Shown here piece after piece: positions 24,287 through 34,797 of a DNA stretch of 64,000 nt (positions are counted from its first letter, which is position 1; the number at the start of each line of letters is the position of its first letter). The stretch comes from DASSUW01 sp963789005 (GTDB taxonomy: Bacteria > Actinomycetota > Thermoleophilia > Solirubrobacterales > Solirubrobacteraceae), in NCBI GenBank assembly GCA_963789005.1, contig CAWBIZ010000007.1:1-64000 (forward strand). Reading direction: 5' to 3'. Under the pieces are notes generated by a model, which ran no database searches, was not told where the DNA came from, and was given only the letters and a program-made list of their open reading frames with translations. Position numbers and translations under genes: made by a program.

Positions 24287-25033
24287 CTACAGCTCGTAGA
24301 TGAAGTCGAGGCCGAGGCTGTCGAGCGCCTGCTGGGCCTCGATGTTGAGCTGCGTGAGCTCGCCCGTGAACAGCAGCACGCCCATCGCGATCAGGACGAC
24401 GCCGGAGAGCGCGGTGATGATCAGGTAGCGGTCGCGCAGCCAGCGGAAGGCCGCGGTCGCGCGGGTGAAGGCGACCGCGGTGATCAGGAACGGGACGGCG
24501 AGGCCGGCCGAGTAGAAGAGCAGCAGGACGGCGCCCTCGCCGACCGTGTCCTGCACCGAGGCGCTGGTGAGGATCGCGCCGAGGGTCGGGCCGACGCACG
24601 GCGTCCACGCGAACGCGAACGCCGCGCCGGCGATCAGCGGGCCGCCCGAGCCGGCGCGCGCGATCAGCGCGTCGGGCCGCCACTCCCGGTTCAGCCGCGG
24701 CACGAACGGCGTGAGCAGGAAGAAGACGCCGAGCGCGACGATCACCGCTCCCGCCACCTTGTCGAGCGTGTCGCGCTCGTCCTGCAGCGTTGAGCCGAGG
24801 CCCGTGGCCGTCATCCCGAGCGCGACGAACACGACGGTGAACGAGAGGCAGAAGACGATCGCGGGAAGCAGGATGCGGCTCAGGCGCCGCTCCCCGCCCT
24901 GGAGCTCGGCCAGCGACACGCCGGAGACGGCCGACAGGTAGCCGGGCACGAGCGGCAGCACGCAGGGGGAGATGAACGACACGAAGCCGACCGCGAACGC
25001 GGCGATGACGGTCGTGTCGACGCCGCCGGTCAC
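24287..25033 (-). CDS. ccdA: Cytochrome c biogenesis protein CcdA
   Basis: A 248-residue, six-helix membrane protein that passes electrons from cytoplasmic thioredoxin to extracytoplasmic thiol proteins. The two redox cysteines lie in FISPCVLPLVPGYLSA and AWTPCVGPTLGAIL, the family signature. GTG 25033 overlaps the CcmH stop (GTGA). Third gene of a tlpA-ccmH-ccdA operon. Confidence 0.93.
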   Translation of the reverse strand: MTGGVDTTVIAAFAVGFVSFISPCVLPLVPGYLSAVSGVSLAELQGGERRLSRILLPAIVFCLSFTVVFVALGMTATGLGSTLQDERDTLDKVAGAVIVALGVFFLLTPFVPRLNREWRPDALIARAGSGGPLIAGAAFAFAWTPCVGPTLGAILTSASVQDTVGEGAVLLLFYSAGLAVPFLITAVAFTRATAAFRWLRDRYLIITALSGVVLIAMGVLLFTGELTQLNIEAQQALDSLGLDFIYEL

Positions 25034-25464
25034 GCGTCGAAGGCGCGCAGCTCGTGGTCGAGGCGCCGCGCGTCGGCCGGGTCGAGCTCGGGGCCGCCCT
25101 CCGGGGGGTCGTCGCTGCGCCGCCAGCGGCGTGCGAGCAGCGCGACGCCGAGCGCGGCCAGGCCGATCAGGCCTGCGGGCACGAGCCATGCGGCGAGGTC
25201 GAAGCCCTCGGCCTCGGGCTCGGCGAGCACGTCGGGGCCGTACTCCTCCACGAGCGCGGCCTTGATCTCCGCCTTGGTCAGCCCCTCGGCGATCCGGGCG
25301 CGGATGAACGCCCGCTCCTGGTCGGCGACCGGCGCGGTCGAGACGTTGAGCGCCGTCCGGCATTCGACGCACATCACCTCGTCCTCGATGTCGGGCAGCG
25401 TGGGGGGCGGCTGGGCGGCGGCGGTGAGGCCGAGCAGGAACACGATCGCGACGAGGGCTCTCAT
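25030..25464 (-). CDS. ccmH: Cytochrome c maturation protein CcmH/CycL
   Basis: A 144-residue protein with an N-terminal signal (MRALVAIVFLLGLTAAA), the periplasmic thiol motif MCVECR in EDEVMCVECRTALN, a three-helix domain (IRARIAEGLTKAEIKAALVEEYG) and one transmembrane helix near residues 90-112. CcmH reduces the CxxCH motif of apocytochromes before heme ligation. It is ATGA-coupled to the upstream redoxin and GTGA-coupled to ccdA. Confidence 0.9.
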   Translation of the reverse strand: MRALVAIVFLLGLTAAAQPPPTLPDIEDEVMCVECRTALNVSTAPVADQERAFIRARIAEGLTKAEIKAALVEEYGPDVLAEPEAEGFDLAAWLVPAGLIGLAALGVALLARRWRRSDDPPEGGPELDPADARRLDHELRAFDA

Positions 25465-26003
25465 GTCTCGTCGAGCAGCGGGTCGAGGTGCTCGTCGAGC
25501 CAGGCCTGCGTGACCGGCCCGCGGCGCAGGGCGGCGATCCTGCCCTCGCGGTCGATCAGGAACGTCTCCGGGTAGCCGCTCACGCCCAGCGACCGCCCGT
25601 ACTCGCGGTCGCGATCGCGCAGGCTGGCGAACGTGATCTCCTTCTCGCGCAGGAACTCGAGCGCGTTCTCCGATGCGTCCTGGGTGTCGATCCCGAGCAC
25701 GAGCCCGCCGCGCGGCGCGATCCGCTCGTGCGTGCGCTGCAGCATCGGCATCTCCTCGGTGCAGGGCGGGCACCACGACGCCCAGACGTTGAGCACGACC
25801 ACCTTGCCGTCGTGGTCGGCGAGCGATCCGGTCCCGCGCGCGCCCAGCCGCGGGAGGTCCGTCACGGGCGCCTCGACGCGGTCGCCGGCGGCCAGCTGCT
25901 CGTCGATCGACGTGTCCGGCCCGGTCGACGCGACCCCGTATGTCAGCAGCGCCACGAGCGCTGCGGCGGCGAGCGTGATCGGCCAGTAGACGCGCGAGCG
26001 CAC
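25461..26003 (-). CDS. TlpA/ResA/CcmG-like membrane-anchored thioredoxin
   Basis: A 180-residue protein with an N-terminal membrane anchor and a thioredoxin fold: WASWCPPCTEEMP carries the active CxxC, and GYPETFLIDREG has the cis-proline-type loop. It probably reduces apocytochrome c or CcmH thiols using electrons from CcdA. GTG 26003 is the start. First gene of the operon, on the opposite strand from the tRNA-Gly gene. Confidence 0.92.
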   Translation of the reverse strand: MRSRVYWPITLAAAALVALLTYGVASTGPDTSIDEQLAAGDRVEAPVTDLPRLGARGTGSLADHDGKVVVLNVWASWCPPCTEEMPMLQRTHERIAPRGGLVLGIDTQDASENALEFLREKEITFASLRDRDREYGRSLGVSGYPETFLIDREGRIAALRRGPVTQAWLDEHLDPLLDET

Positions 26004-26045
26004 CCTCTCAGGGTATCCCGGCGATCAGCTAGTCTTGGCCCCCGC

Positions 26046-26118
26046 GCGGCGGTAGCTCAGTTGGCAGAGCGGCGGCTTCCCAAGCCGCAGGTCGCGGGTT
26101 CGACCCCCGTCCGCCGCT
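26046..26118 (+). tRNA. tRNA-Gly(CCC)
   Basis: A complete 73-nt cloverleaf. The acceptor stem is GCGGCGG with CCGCCGC and the discriminator is T, as expected for glycine. The D-arm begins TAGCTCAG; the anticodon stem GCGGC/GCCGC has loop TTCCCAA with anticodon CCC at 26079-26081; the T-loop is TTCGACC. CCA is not encoded. Confidence 0.97.
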
Positions 26119-26144
26119 CTCAGAGCGTGGGTCTCTAACCGGCC

Positions 26145-26174
26145 GCGGGCTTCGCCCTCTGGGCGAACACCCGC
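26145..26174. terminator. GC-rich hairpin 1 after tRNA-Gly
   Basis: GCGGG (26145-26149) pairs with CCCGC (26170-26174), and inside it TTCGCCC (26151-26157) pairs with GGGCGAA (26161-26167) around a 3-nt loop. There is no T-tract. It lies 27 nt past the tRNA and before the convergent nitroreductase gene, so it can stop transcription from either side. Confidence 0.6.
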
Positions 26175-26176
26175 AA

Positions 26177-26206
26177 GGGAACCTGGCCCCCTGGGCCAGC
26201 GTTCCC
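26177..26206. terminator. GC-rich hairpin 2 after tRNA-Gly
   Basis: GGGAAC (26177-26182) pairs with GTTCCC (26201-26206), and CTGGCC (26183-26188) with GGCCAG (26194-26199), around a 5-nt loop with one bulged C. It follows hairpin 1 by two bases and ends just before the stop of the nitroreductase gene on the minus strand. Tandem, U-less and probably bidirectional. Confidence 0.6.
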
Positions 26207-26635
26207 CTAGGACGCCCGCTCGAGCACGACGACGGGGATCTCGCGGTCGGTCTTGCGCTGGTAGCTGTCGTAGGCCGGCCAGTGGCTGTTCATCTCGCGC
26301 CACATCTCGGGCTTCTCGTCGGGCGTGGCCGTGCGGGCGCGGGCCCGGAAGCGGTCGCCGAGAACCTGCACTTCGACCTCCGGCCGCTGCTCGAGGTTGC
26401 GGTACCAGGCCGGCGGGTCGGGCGCTCCGCCGTCGGACGCGACGATCAGGTAGTCGTCGCCGCTGCGGCCGTAGATCAGCGGGGTGGTGCGCTCCTCGCC
26501 GGAGCGGTGGCCGGTGGTCGTGAGGAGCAGGATCGCGCTGCCCTGCCGCCAGTCGTGACCGAGCTCGCCGTCCGTCTCGCGGTAGCTGCGAACGTGCTCG
26601 GCCCCGTAGAGGTGCGATGCGTCTTGGCGTGCCAT
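26207..26635 (-). CDS. Deazaflavin (F420)-dependent nitroreductase-family protein
   Basis: A 142-residue split-barrel protein with the family signature LLLTTTGHRSGEERTTPLIY, then DYLIVASDGGAPDPPAWYRN and a late WPAYDSYQRKTDREIPVVVL. It belongs to the Ddn-like F420H2-dependent quinone/nitro reductases (family knowledge). The physiological substrate is unknown. ATG 26635 is only 11 nt from the stop of the amine oxidase gene, so both may be co-transcribed. Confidence 0.9.
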   Translation of the reverse strand: MARQDASHLYGAEHVRSYRETDGELGHDWRQGSAILLLTTTGHRSGEERTTPLIYGRSGDDYLIVASDGGAPDPPAWYRNLEQRPEVEVQVLGDRFRARARTATPDEKPEMWREMNSHWPAYDSYQRKTDREIPVVVLERAS

Positions 26636-26646
26636 GCCATCAGGTT

Positions 26647-28140
26647 CTACCCGATCGCGTCGATCACCTCGGCGGCCGCGCGCTGGCCGCTGAACACCGC
26701 GCCCTGAAGGTAGCCCTGGTAGTCCTGCGTCGTGTGCTCGCCGGCGAAGTGGCACGCGCCGGAGATCTCCTCCTCGGACGCGCCGAACGCGGTGTACTGC
26801 CCCGGCTTGTAGTACGAGTACGAGCCGCGTGCCCACGGCATGGCGGGCCAGTAGTCGACCGTCGCGCGCCCGTCCCACTGCGCGGTCGCGCCCGGCAGCA
26901 CCGGCTCGAGCTGCGTGAGGAACTGCTGCGCGCGCTCGGTCGGCGTCCCCGACCCGAACGAGTCGCCGATCGTGCCGCCGGTGTAGTCGACGAGGATCCC
27001 GGCGGTGCCGGGCTGGGCGCGCGTGACCTCCCACGTGTTCTGGTAGCCGCGGTCGGAGTACGTGTCGCCGGTGTACCCCAGCCCCCGCCAGTAGCGCGTC
27101 TTGAAGCCGACGTGGAGCTTCGAGTTCGTGGCCATCCCGAGCTCGCGGATCGCGCGTGACTTCTCGGGCCCGAAACCTGCTCTCGACCAGTTGACCGAGC
27201 GACGCATGATCGAGAACGGCAGCGCGAGCACGACGCGGTCGGCGGTCACGGTGCGGGTCGTCCCGCGCTGGTCGAACGTGAGCGTGTAGCGCCCGCTCGA
27301 CGTCAGCCGGATCGCGCGCAGCTCGGAGCCCAGCGTGACCCGCCCGCCGAGCCCGGCGGCCATCGCGTCGGTGATCAGATCGTTGCCGCCGCGCACGTGG
27401 TGCTTCTCGTCCGAGGGCCCGAACAGCCGCACCCGGCCCTGCCCGACGTAGCCGAGCAGGTAGAGCAGGTTGAGCGCGCTCTGCTGGTTGCTGTCGGCGC
27501 CGTATTCGATCGTGTAGGCGACGTCGAGCAGCTGGCCGAAGCGCGACGCCATCCCGCCCGGGACGCTCTCCTCGATCCACTCGACGATCGTCATCGCGTC
27601 GAGCACGCGCCCGCGCGGCGTCGAGATCGTGTACGTCGTCGGGTAGGACGCCGCCGAGACGTCCTTGTGGAGCTTCTGGTAGACGCCGTTGTAGTCCGCC
27701 GCCGCCTCGGCGTACGTGTAGGGCCGGCCGTCGAAGAAGTACAGCGGCTCGGTGCCGTTGGTCTCGCCTTGGAGGAGGTTGTCGAGCGACAACCCCAGCT
27801 CGTGGCAGAGCTGGCGGATCTCGACGTGCTTGGTGTCGATCAGCTCACCGCCCCGCTCGACGACCTGCCCCGGCGCGAACGCGCCGCGCAGCGACCAGCA
27901 GCGGCCGCCGACCCGGTCGTTCGCCTCGTGCACGGTCACCCCGATCCCGGCCTGGTGGAGCCGGCGGGCGCAGGTCAGGCCGGCGAGCCCCGCGCCGACG
28001 ACCACCACCTCGGGTCCGGCCGCCCGGGCACGCGGCGCCCACGTGGCCGCGGTGACGGCGGCGGCTCCGGCCGCGCCGAGGAACTGGCGGCGGCTGAGGG
28101 CGATGTCCTGCAGGGCGGAGGCGAGCGGTGTGCGCGGCAT
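26647..28140 (-). CDS. Tat-exported FAD-dependent amine oxidase
   Basis: A 497-residue flavin monoamine oxidase-type protein. A twin-arginine signal (LSRRQFLGAAGAAAV) is followed by a dinucleotide-binding VVVVGAGLAGLTCARRL, the FAD motif RVGGRCWSLRG, a GG-doublet ERGGELID and the C-terminal FAD-contact region CHFAGEHTTQDYQGYLQGAV. It oxidises an amine substrate outside the cytoplasm (inference from signal). ATG 28140 is preferred over one 14 codons upstream because it places the RR motif near residue 16. Confidence 0.9.
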   Translation of the reverse strand: MPRTPLASALQDIALSRRQFLGAAGAAAVTAATWAPRARAAGPEVVVVGAGLAGLTCARRLHQAGIGVTVHEANDRVGGRCWSLRGAFAPGQVVERGGELIDTKHVEIRQLCHELGLSLDNLLQGETNGTEPLYFFDGRPYTYAEAAADYNGVYQKLHKDVSAASYPTTYTISTPRGRVLDAMTIVEWIEESVPGGMASRFGQLLDVAYTIEYGADSNQQSALNLLYLLGYVGQGRVRLFGPSDEKHHVRGGNDLITDAMAAGLGGRVTLGSELRAIRLTSSGRYTLTFDQRGTTRTVTADRVVLALPFSIMRRSVNWSRAGFGPEKSRAIRELGMATNSKLHVGFKTRYWRGLGYTGDTYSDRGYQNTWEVTRAQPGTAGILVDYTGGTIGDSFGSGTPTERAQQFLTQLEPVLPGATAQWDGRATVDYWPAMPWARGSYSYYKPGQYTAFGASEEEISGACHFAGEHTTQDYQGYLQGAVFSGQRAAAEVIDAIG

Positions 28141-28219
28141 GGTGCCGACAGTACGCCCGTCGCCGTTGGCCGTGTTGGCCAATCTTCCGGTCTTGCCCTG
28201 AGCAGCGGCGGCGCGCCGG

Positions 28220-28444
28220 TTACCAGGCCTGCGGGCTGCCGCAGTGCGGGCAGCCGACGGAGGTCGAGACCTCCGCCGTGAAGAGATGGCCGCAGCAGCA
28301 CTCGTAGAGCGCGCGGTCCTCGGGACCGCCGCTGCGCTTCGCGCGGGCGAGCGTCTGGAGCACCGCGGCGCGGGCGCGTGCCGGGCGGCCGGCGCGCCGG
28401 TCGCGGCGGCGGAGGCTGGTGATCTGTGCGGCGGCGGTGCTCAT
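28220..28444 (-). CDS. Small zinc-ribbon-like protein
   Basis: A 74-residue basic protein. The C-terminal third carries two cysteine pairs, CCCGH and CPHCGS, spaced about 17 residues apart, which would fold as a zinc ribbon (inference). The N-terminal half is arginine/alanine-rich. The complement of the leader carries GGGAGAG before the ATG, giving an RBS. It is divergent from ccmE and upstream of the amine oxidase on the same strand. Function unknown. Confidence 0.65.
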   Translation of the reverse strand: MSTAAAQITSLRRRDRRAGRPARARAAVLQTLARAKRSGGPEDRALYECCCGHLFTAEVSTSVGCPHCGSPQAW

Positions 28445-28591
28445 CGGGTCTCTCCCAATGTTCTCGACGCCCTAAAGCAAACCTTTATGCGCTTGGCGAC
28501 CGCTTGCGCTCAACTTTCGTCCAGGTTTCCGACGCGCCGAGCCGCCGCCGCCCCGACGTTTCGGTGGCCGCCTTCGCCATAATCGGAGGTG

Positions 28592-28981
28592 ATGGATCCC
28601 GCCCGTAAGCGCACCGTCCGCCTGGTGGTCGCGCTGAGCGCCGCCGTGCTGCTCTCCTCGGCCCTGGTCTACACGAGCTTCTCGGCCTCGAGCGAGGCCC
28701 GCAGCCCGAGCCAGCTCCTGACCGCGGCCGAGCCGGGCAAGACCTACCAGCTCACCGGCAAGGTCGTGCCGGGGTACGAGCGGACCGGCACGGTCACGGA
28801 GTTCCGGGTGCGTGATCGAGCGGGCAAGGTCTCGGTCCCGGTGCGCTATGAGGGGGTCTTGCCAGACCCCTTCCGTGCGGAGCGCGAGGTCATCGTGGAC
28901 GTCCGCAAGCAGGGCGAGGTCTTCGTCGGCGAGAAGGACTCGCTGGTGACGAAGTGCCCGTCGAAGTTCACGGCCAGTTAA
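28592..28981 (+). CDS. ccmE: Cytochrome c maturation heme chaperone CcmE, Cys-type variant
   Basis: A 129-residue protein with an N-terminal membrane anchor and the CcmE OB-fold (YQLTGKVVPG, TEFRVRDRAGKVSVPVRYEG, VIVDVRKQGEVFVGEKD). The heme-binding motif, HxxxY in proteobacteria and CxxxY in some other lineages, reads KCPSKF here: Cys-122 is present but the Tyr position is Phe-126. CATAAT (28578-28583) lies 8 nt before the ATG, so the GGAGG two bases upstream of the start may be fortuitous. ccmF follows. Confidence 0.88.
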   Translation: MDPARKRTVRLVVALSAAVLLSSALVYTSFSASSEARSPSQLLTAAEPGKTYQLTGKVVPGYERTGTVTEFRVRDRAGKVSVPVRYEGVLPDPFRAEREVIVDVRKQGEVFVGEKDSLVTKCPSKFTAS

Positions 28982-29044
28982 GTGAGGCCGGACGCCGAAC
29001 TATCTCATCAGGTCGCGGGGCCGGATGCCCCGCGGAGGTAACCG

Positions 29045-31237
<2,193 letters not shown>

Positions 31238-31400
31238 TGCTCCCTCCCGCAAGCCCCGACACCCTTGGACGACCGCTGATCACCGCCTGGCTGTGTCCTC
31301 GACCACTTGAAATCCCAGAGGGATTCCTGCGGGTCTGCGTCCTTGCCAGGCGGCGCCAGCGGACGCCCAAGGGCGCCGGGACTTACGGGAGGAACCACTA

Positions 31401-31667
31401 ATGGACTTCCTCGTCATCGTCGTCCTGCTGGTGATCGTGGTCGCGCTCGTCGCGACGCCGTTGCGTGCGCGGCGCGGCGCGGCGGTCGATGACGAGGACG
31501 CGGAGCGGGCCGAGCTCGAGGCGGCGCGCGACGCCAAGTACCGCGAGATCCGCGACGCCGAGCTGGACCACCGCACGGGCAAGCTGTCCGAGGCCGACTG
31601 GCGGGCCATGGACCGGGCGCTGCGCGCCGAGGCCGTGGAGATCTTGAGGCGGCTCGACGAGCTGTGA
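31401..31667 (+). CDS. CcmI-like small membrane protein
   Basis: An 88-residue protein with one N-terminal transmembrane helix (about 3-20) and a charged helical tail (AKYREIRDAELDHRTGKLSEADW...). The tail matches the short N-terminal module of CcmI-type cytochrome c biogenesis proteins, including the TGKLSEADW turn. Position after ccmE and ccmF supports this. A strong RBS (GGGAGGA) precedes the ATG. The 163-bp stretch before it holds no gene; it has only a small AATCCC-AGA-GGGATT hairpin at 31311-31325. Confidence 0.7.
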   Translation: MDFLVIVVLLVIVVALVATPLRARRGAAVDDEDAERAELEAARDAKYREIRDAELDHRTGKLSEADWRAMDRALRAEAVEILRRLDEL

Positions 31668-31754
31668 CGCCCCCAAAGCCTCAGCAACATGGAGATCCGG
31701 GGCCGGACGGCGGGTGAACTGGTCGTGCTGGACGATTAGTACCCTGTCCAGCCG

Positions 31755-31982
31755 ATGCTCGAGTCCGCTCTCTCGGTCGTGCAGGTCTTCATCGCCGTCG
31801 TCCTGATCTTCCTGGTGCTGCTGCATTCGGGCAAGGACGCGGGGATGTCCGGTGCCTTCGGCGTCGGTGGTGGCGGCGGCGGGTCCACCGGCGGCTCGCT
31901 GATGGAGCGCAACCTCGACCGCTGGACGATCTTCTTCGCGATCATGTTCGTGGCGAACACGATCGTCCTGATCAAGATCTGA
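31755..31982 (+). CDS. secG: Preprotein translocase subunit SecG
   Basis: A 75-residue SecG with two transmembrane helices (about 5-24 and 54-73) joined by a glycine-rich loop (LLHSGKDAGMSGAFG then a poly-Gly run). It assists SecYEG in protein export. In many actinobacteria secG follows tpiA; here it lies 20 kb away, behind the cytochrome c maturation genes. TACCCT (31740-31745) lies 9 nt before the ATG. Confidence 0.92.
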   Translation: MLESALSVVQVFIAVVLIFLVLLHSGKDAGMSGAFGVGGGGGGSTGGSLMERNLDRWTIFFAIMFVANTIVLIKI

Positions 31983-32007
31983 CGCTCGGGCGTACGGTCG
32001 GTGCTCG

Positions 32008-32784
32008 TCAGGCGAGCCGATCGGCGAGGTCGGCGACCGAGTCCACGATCCGCGACGCCCGGAACGGGTAGCGCTCCGCGTCCTCGCGGGTCGTCACGCC
32101 TGTGAGCACGAGGATCGTCTCGAGCCCCGCCTCGAGGCCGGAGACGATGTCGGTGTCCATCCGGTCGCCGATCATCGCGGTGGTCTCCGAGTGGGCGTCG
32201 AGGGCGTTCAGCGCCGAGCGCATCATCAGCGGGTTCGGCTTGCCGACGAAGTAGGGGTCGACTCCGGTCGCGCGGCTGATCAGCGCCGCCACCGACCCCG
32301 TGGCCGGCAGCGCGCCGTCGGGCGAGGGCCCGGTCACGTCCGGGTTGGTCGCGATGAAGCGCGCGCCGCTGTCCACCAGCCGGATCGCCTGCGTGATCCG
32401 CTCGAAGCTGTAGGTGCGGGTCTCGCCGAGGATCACGTAGTCGGGCTGGCGCTCGGTCATCGTGTAGCCGGCCTGGTGCAGCGCGGTCGTCAGGCCCGAC
32501 TCGCCGATCACGAACGCCGATCCGCGCGGCCGCTGGTCCTCGAGGAACTTGGCGGTCGCCAGCGCCGACGTCCAGATCGCCTCCTCGGGAACCTCGAGGC
32601 CGCTCGCCCGCAGCCGGGCGGCGAGGTCCCTCCGGGTGTAGATCGAGTTGTTGGTCAAGACGAGGAACGGCGTCCCGCGCTCCTGCAGGCGCATCAGGAA
32701 CTCGCTGGCGCCGGGGATCGCCTGCTGCTCGCGGACGAGCACCCCGTCCATGTCCATCAGCCACGATTGGATCTCGCGTGTCAT
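32008..32784 (-). CDS. HAD-superfamily subfamily IIA phosphatase (NagD-like)
   Basis: A 258-residue HAD hydrolase. Motif I is WLMDMDGVLV with the Asp nucleophile, motif II is FLVLTNNS, motif III lysine is in YFVGKPNPLMM and motif IV is IGDRMDTDI. A C2-type cap lies between II and III. NagD-like enzymes dephosphorylate sugar or nucleoside monophosphates; the substrate is not determinable. It lies 12 nt downstream of the TldD/PmbA gene on the same strand. Confidence 0.9.
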   Translation of the reverse strand: MTREIQSWLMDMDGVLVREQQAIPGASEFLMRLQERGTPFLVLTNNSIYTRRDLAARLRASGLEVPEEAIWTSALATAKFLEDQRPRGSAFVIGESGLTTALHQAGYTMTERQPDYVILGETRTYSFERITQAIRLVDSGARFIATNPDVTGPSPDGALPATGSVAALISRATGVDPYFVGKPNPLMMRSALNALDAHSETTAMIGDRMDTDIVSGLEAGLETILVLTGVTTREDAERYPFRASRIVDSVADLADRLA

Positions 32785-32796
32785 GGGCTGGATGAT

Positions 32797-34032
32797 CTAC
32801 GCCGCGCCCGCGACGTGCATGCCGCCCCCCGCGCGCAGCGCCGGTGCGACGGTGGCCGAAGCGGTGCGGGCCGAGCGGACCACCGGCGGCGGGACCGTCC
32901 GCTGGCGTCCGGTCAGCGCCTGTACGCGCGAGAGCAGCTCGAGCGGCTCGAACAGCACGCTCAGGTTGGGCGCCGGCTCGGCCGGCTCGCCCCCGCGGAT
33001 CACCCGCACCCCCTCGGCGAGCGCCGAGCCGGGACGCCCGAGCACCCAGGCGCCGTGCAGCGACAGCGCCGGGATGAAGAGGCCCTGCTCGACCGGCGCC
33101 GCGAGCTCGGAGACGTCGGCGGCGCCGCCGCCGACGAGCACGAGGTGCTCCGGGACGAAGCCGCCGACCCCTCCGGGAGCCTGCGCGTGGCCGGTGTCCG
33201 GACCGGTCAGCCGGTGCGCGACGCCGTCCTGGATCAGCGGCAGCGGCTGCCGCGGCGAGCCCTGCGCGTCGTAGGAGCGGGGCAGCGTGGCGGCGAAGCG
33301 CGGCGACTCGGAGACGTTGACCGCCGGCGCCGCGACCTGCATGCCAAGCCGCGGCGCCAGCGGCGACTGCGGACCGCCGAAGGCGAGCGCCGCGCGGCGC
33401 ACGACCTCGGCCACCGCCCACGGACCGAGCACGACCGGATACTCGCCGGGGCCGACGTCCGCGATCGCCGCATCCGCGCCCAGCAGCGCCTCGGCCTCGG
33501 CGCCGAGGGCGGCGGGATCGAGGTCGCCGGCGCTCACGGCCGCGGCACTCAGCTCGAGCGAGCGGCCGGGCACGTGGCGGCGCACCCGCAGGTCGCCGAA
33601 CGACCGCTCCTCGTACGCGCGCACGCCGCGGGTGGAGACGATCGCCGTCTTCGCCGCGCCCGCGCGCCATGAGCTCCATTCGCCCAGCTGCTCGCCCACG
33701 TCGGCGGGATCGATCGGCAGCGGCTGGTAGCCGTCATGCGAGCGCCCCGGCGGCCCGGGCTCCGGTAACGGGCCCGCTTCCGGCCCGTTCGCCGCCAGGC
33801 GAGCGGCGCCCGCCGCCGCGCGCGCCAGGCCGGGATCGTCGACGTCGGTCGTCACGGCGGAGCCGACGCGACCGTCGCGCACGACGGCGACCTCGACCGA
33901 GACCGCCTCCGACGACACCGCCCCGCCGGCGCCCGCACTCAGCTGGCGCTCCCACCAGGCGGTGACCTGCGCCTCGCCTTCGACGAGGCGCAGGGTGCGC
34001 TCGGCGAGCGCGAGGATCTCGTCCGCTGACAT
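32797..34032 (-). CDS. TldD/PmbA (TldE-like) family protein
   Basis: A 411-residue protein of the TldD/TldE modulators-of-gyrase family. N-terminal VTAWWERQLS, EVAVVRDGRVGSAVTTD and C-terminal LVGGGAADVSELAAPVEQGL are family-like. I see no HExxxH zinc site, so it resembles the non-catalytic TldE/PmbA partner, and no TldD is adjacent. TATGGT on the minus strand (34042-34047) lies 9 nt before the ATG. Proteolytic activity is doubtful without a partner encoded elsewhere. Confidence 0.8.
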   Translation of the reverse strand: MSADEILALAERTLRLVEGEAQVTAWWERQLSAGAGGAVSSEAVSVEVAVVRDGRVGSAVTTDVDDPGLARAAAGAARLAANGPEAGPLPEPGPPGRSHDGYQPLPIDPADVGEQLGEWSSWRAGAAKTAIVSTRGVRAYEERSFGDLRVRRHVPGRSLELSAAAVSAGDLDPAALGAEAEALLGADAAIADVGPGEYPVVLGPWAVAEVVRRAALAFGGPQSPLAPRLGMQVAAPAVNVSESPRFAATLPRSYDAQGSPRQPLPLIQDGVAHRLTGPDTGHAQAPGGVGGFVPEHLVLVGGGAADVSELAAPVEQGLFIPALSLHGAWVLGRPGSALAEGVRVIRGGEPAEPAPNLSVLFEPLELLSRVQALTGRQRTVPPPVVRSARTASATVAPALRAGGGMHVAGAA

Positions 34033-34059
34033 GCGGACGGCACCATAGAAGCGCCTCCG

Positions 34060-34797
34060 CTACGCGGTCCGGCGGCGCAGCGTGAGCGCTCCGAGCGCGA
34101 GCGCGAGCAGCGTCACGCCGACGATCACCGTCACGTCGAGCCAGCCGCGGCCGCCGAACTCCCCGCCCGCGGCCACGCGGTCGAGCGCGTCGAACGCGTA
34201 GGTCAGCGGCAGCGCGTCGGAGAGCAGCTCGAGCGCTCCCGCCATCTGCTCGCGGGCCACGAACAGGCCGGAGAGCAGCAACTGGGGGAGGATGAACGCG
34301 GGCATGAACTGCACGGCCTGGAACTCCGAGCCGGCGAACGCGCTCACGAACAGCCCGAGCGACATGCCCAGCACGGCGTTGCCGATCGCCAGCGCCACGA
34401 CGGCGGTCGGCGAGCCGCCGACGTCGAGCCCGAGCGCCAGGAACGCGACGAGTGCGGTGATCGTGGCCTGGAGTGCGGCCATGACGGCGAAGGCGATGCC
34501 GTAGCCGCCGAGCAGGTCGAGCTTGCCGACCGGCATCGACATCAGGCGCTCGAGCGTGCCGCCGGTGCGCTCGCGCAGCATCGTGATCGAGGTGACGAGG
34601 AACATCGTGATGAACGGGAACAGCCCGATCATCGGGCCGCCCAGGTTGTCGAACGTCTCCTGCCGGCCGTCGAAGACGAAGCGCAGCAGCGTGATCAGCA
34701 GTGCCGGGACGAACAGCAGCAGCGCGACCGTGCGCGGGTCGCGACGCAGCTGGGTGAGCACGCGCAGGGCGGTGGCTCCGGTGGCGGCGGCGCTCAT
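34060..34797 (-). CDS. ABC-2 type transporter permease
   Basis: A 245-residue membrane protein with about six hydrophobic helices and the ABC2-family stretch LRERTGGTLERLMSMPVGK between helices 2 and 3. It pairs with the ATPase upstream through an ATGA overlap. This NodJ/DrrB-like architecture is typical of drug, lipid or polysaccharide exporters; the substrate is unknown. Confidence 0.9.
   Translation of the reverse strand: MSAAATGATALRVLTQLRRDPRTVALLLFVPALLITLLRFVFDGRQETFDNLGGPMIGLFPFITMFLVTSITMLRERTGGTLERLMSMPVGKLDLLGGYGIAFAVMAALQATITALVAFLALGLDVGGSPTAVVALAIGNAVLGMSLGLFVSAFAGSEFQAVQFMPAFILPQLLLSGLFVAREQMAGALELLSDALPLTYAFDALDRVAAGGEFGGRGWLDVTVIVGVTLLALALGALTLRRRTA

Noticed and set aside
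28220..28444. Rubredoxin
   Set aside because: Cysteine pairs are present but spacing and length do not match CxxC-N-CPxCG rubredoxin, and the protein is basic.
31238..31400. Possible small gene or RNA between ccmF and the CcmI-like gene
   Set aside because: Only a 6-bp hairpin (AATCCC/GGGATT) is visible; no RBS-start pair or coding signal.
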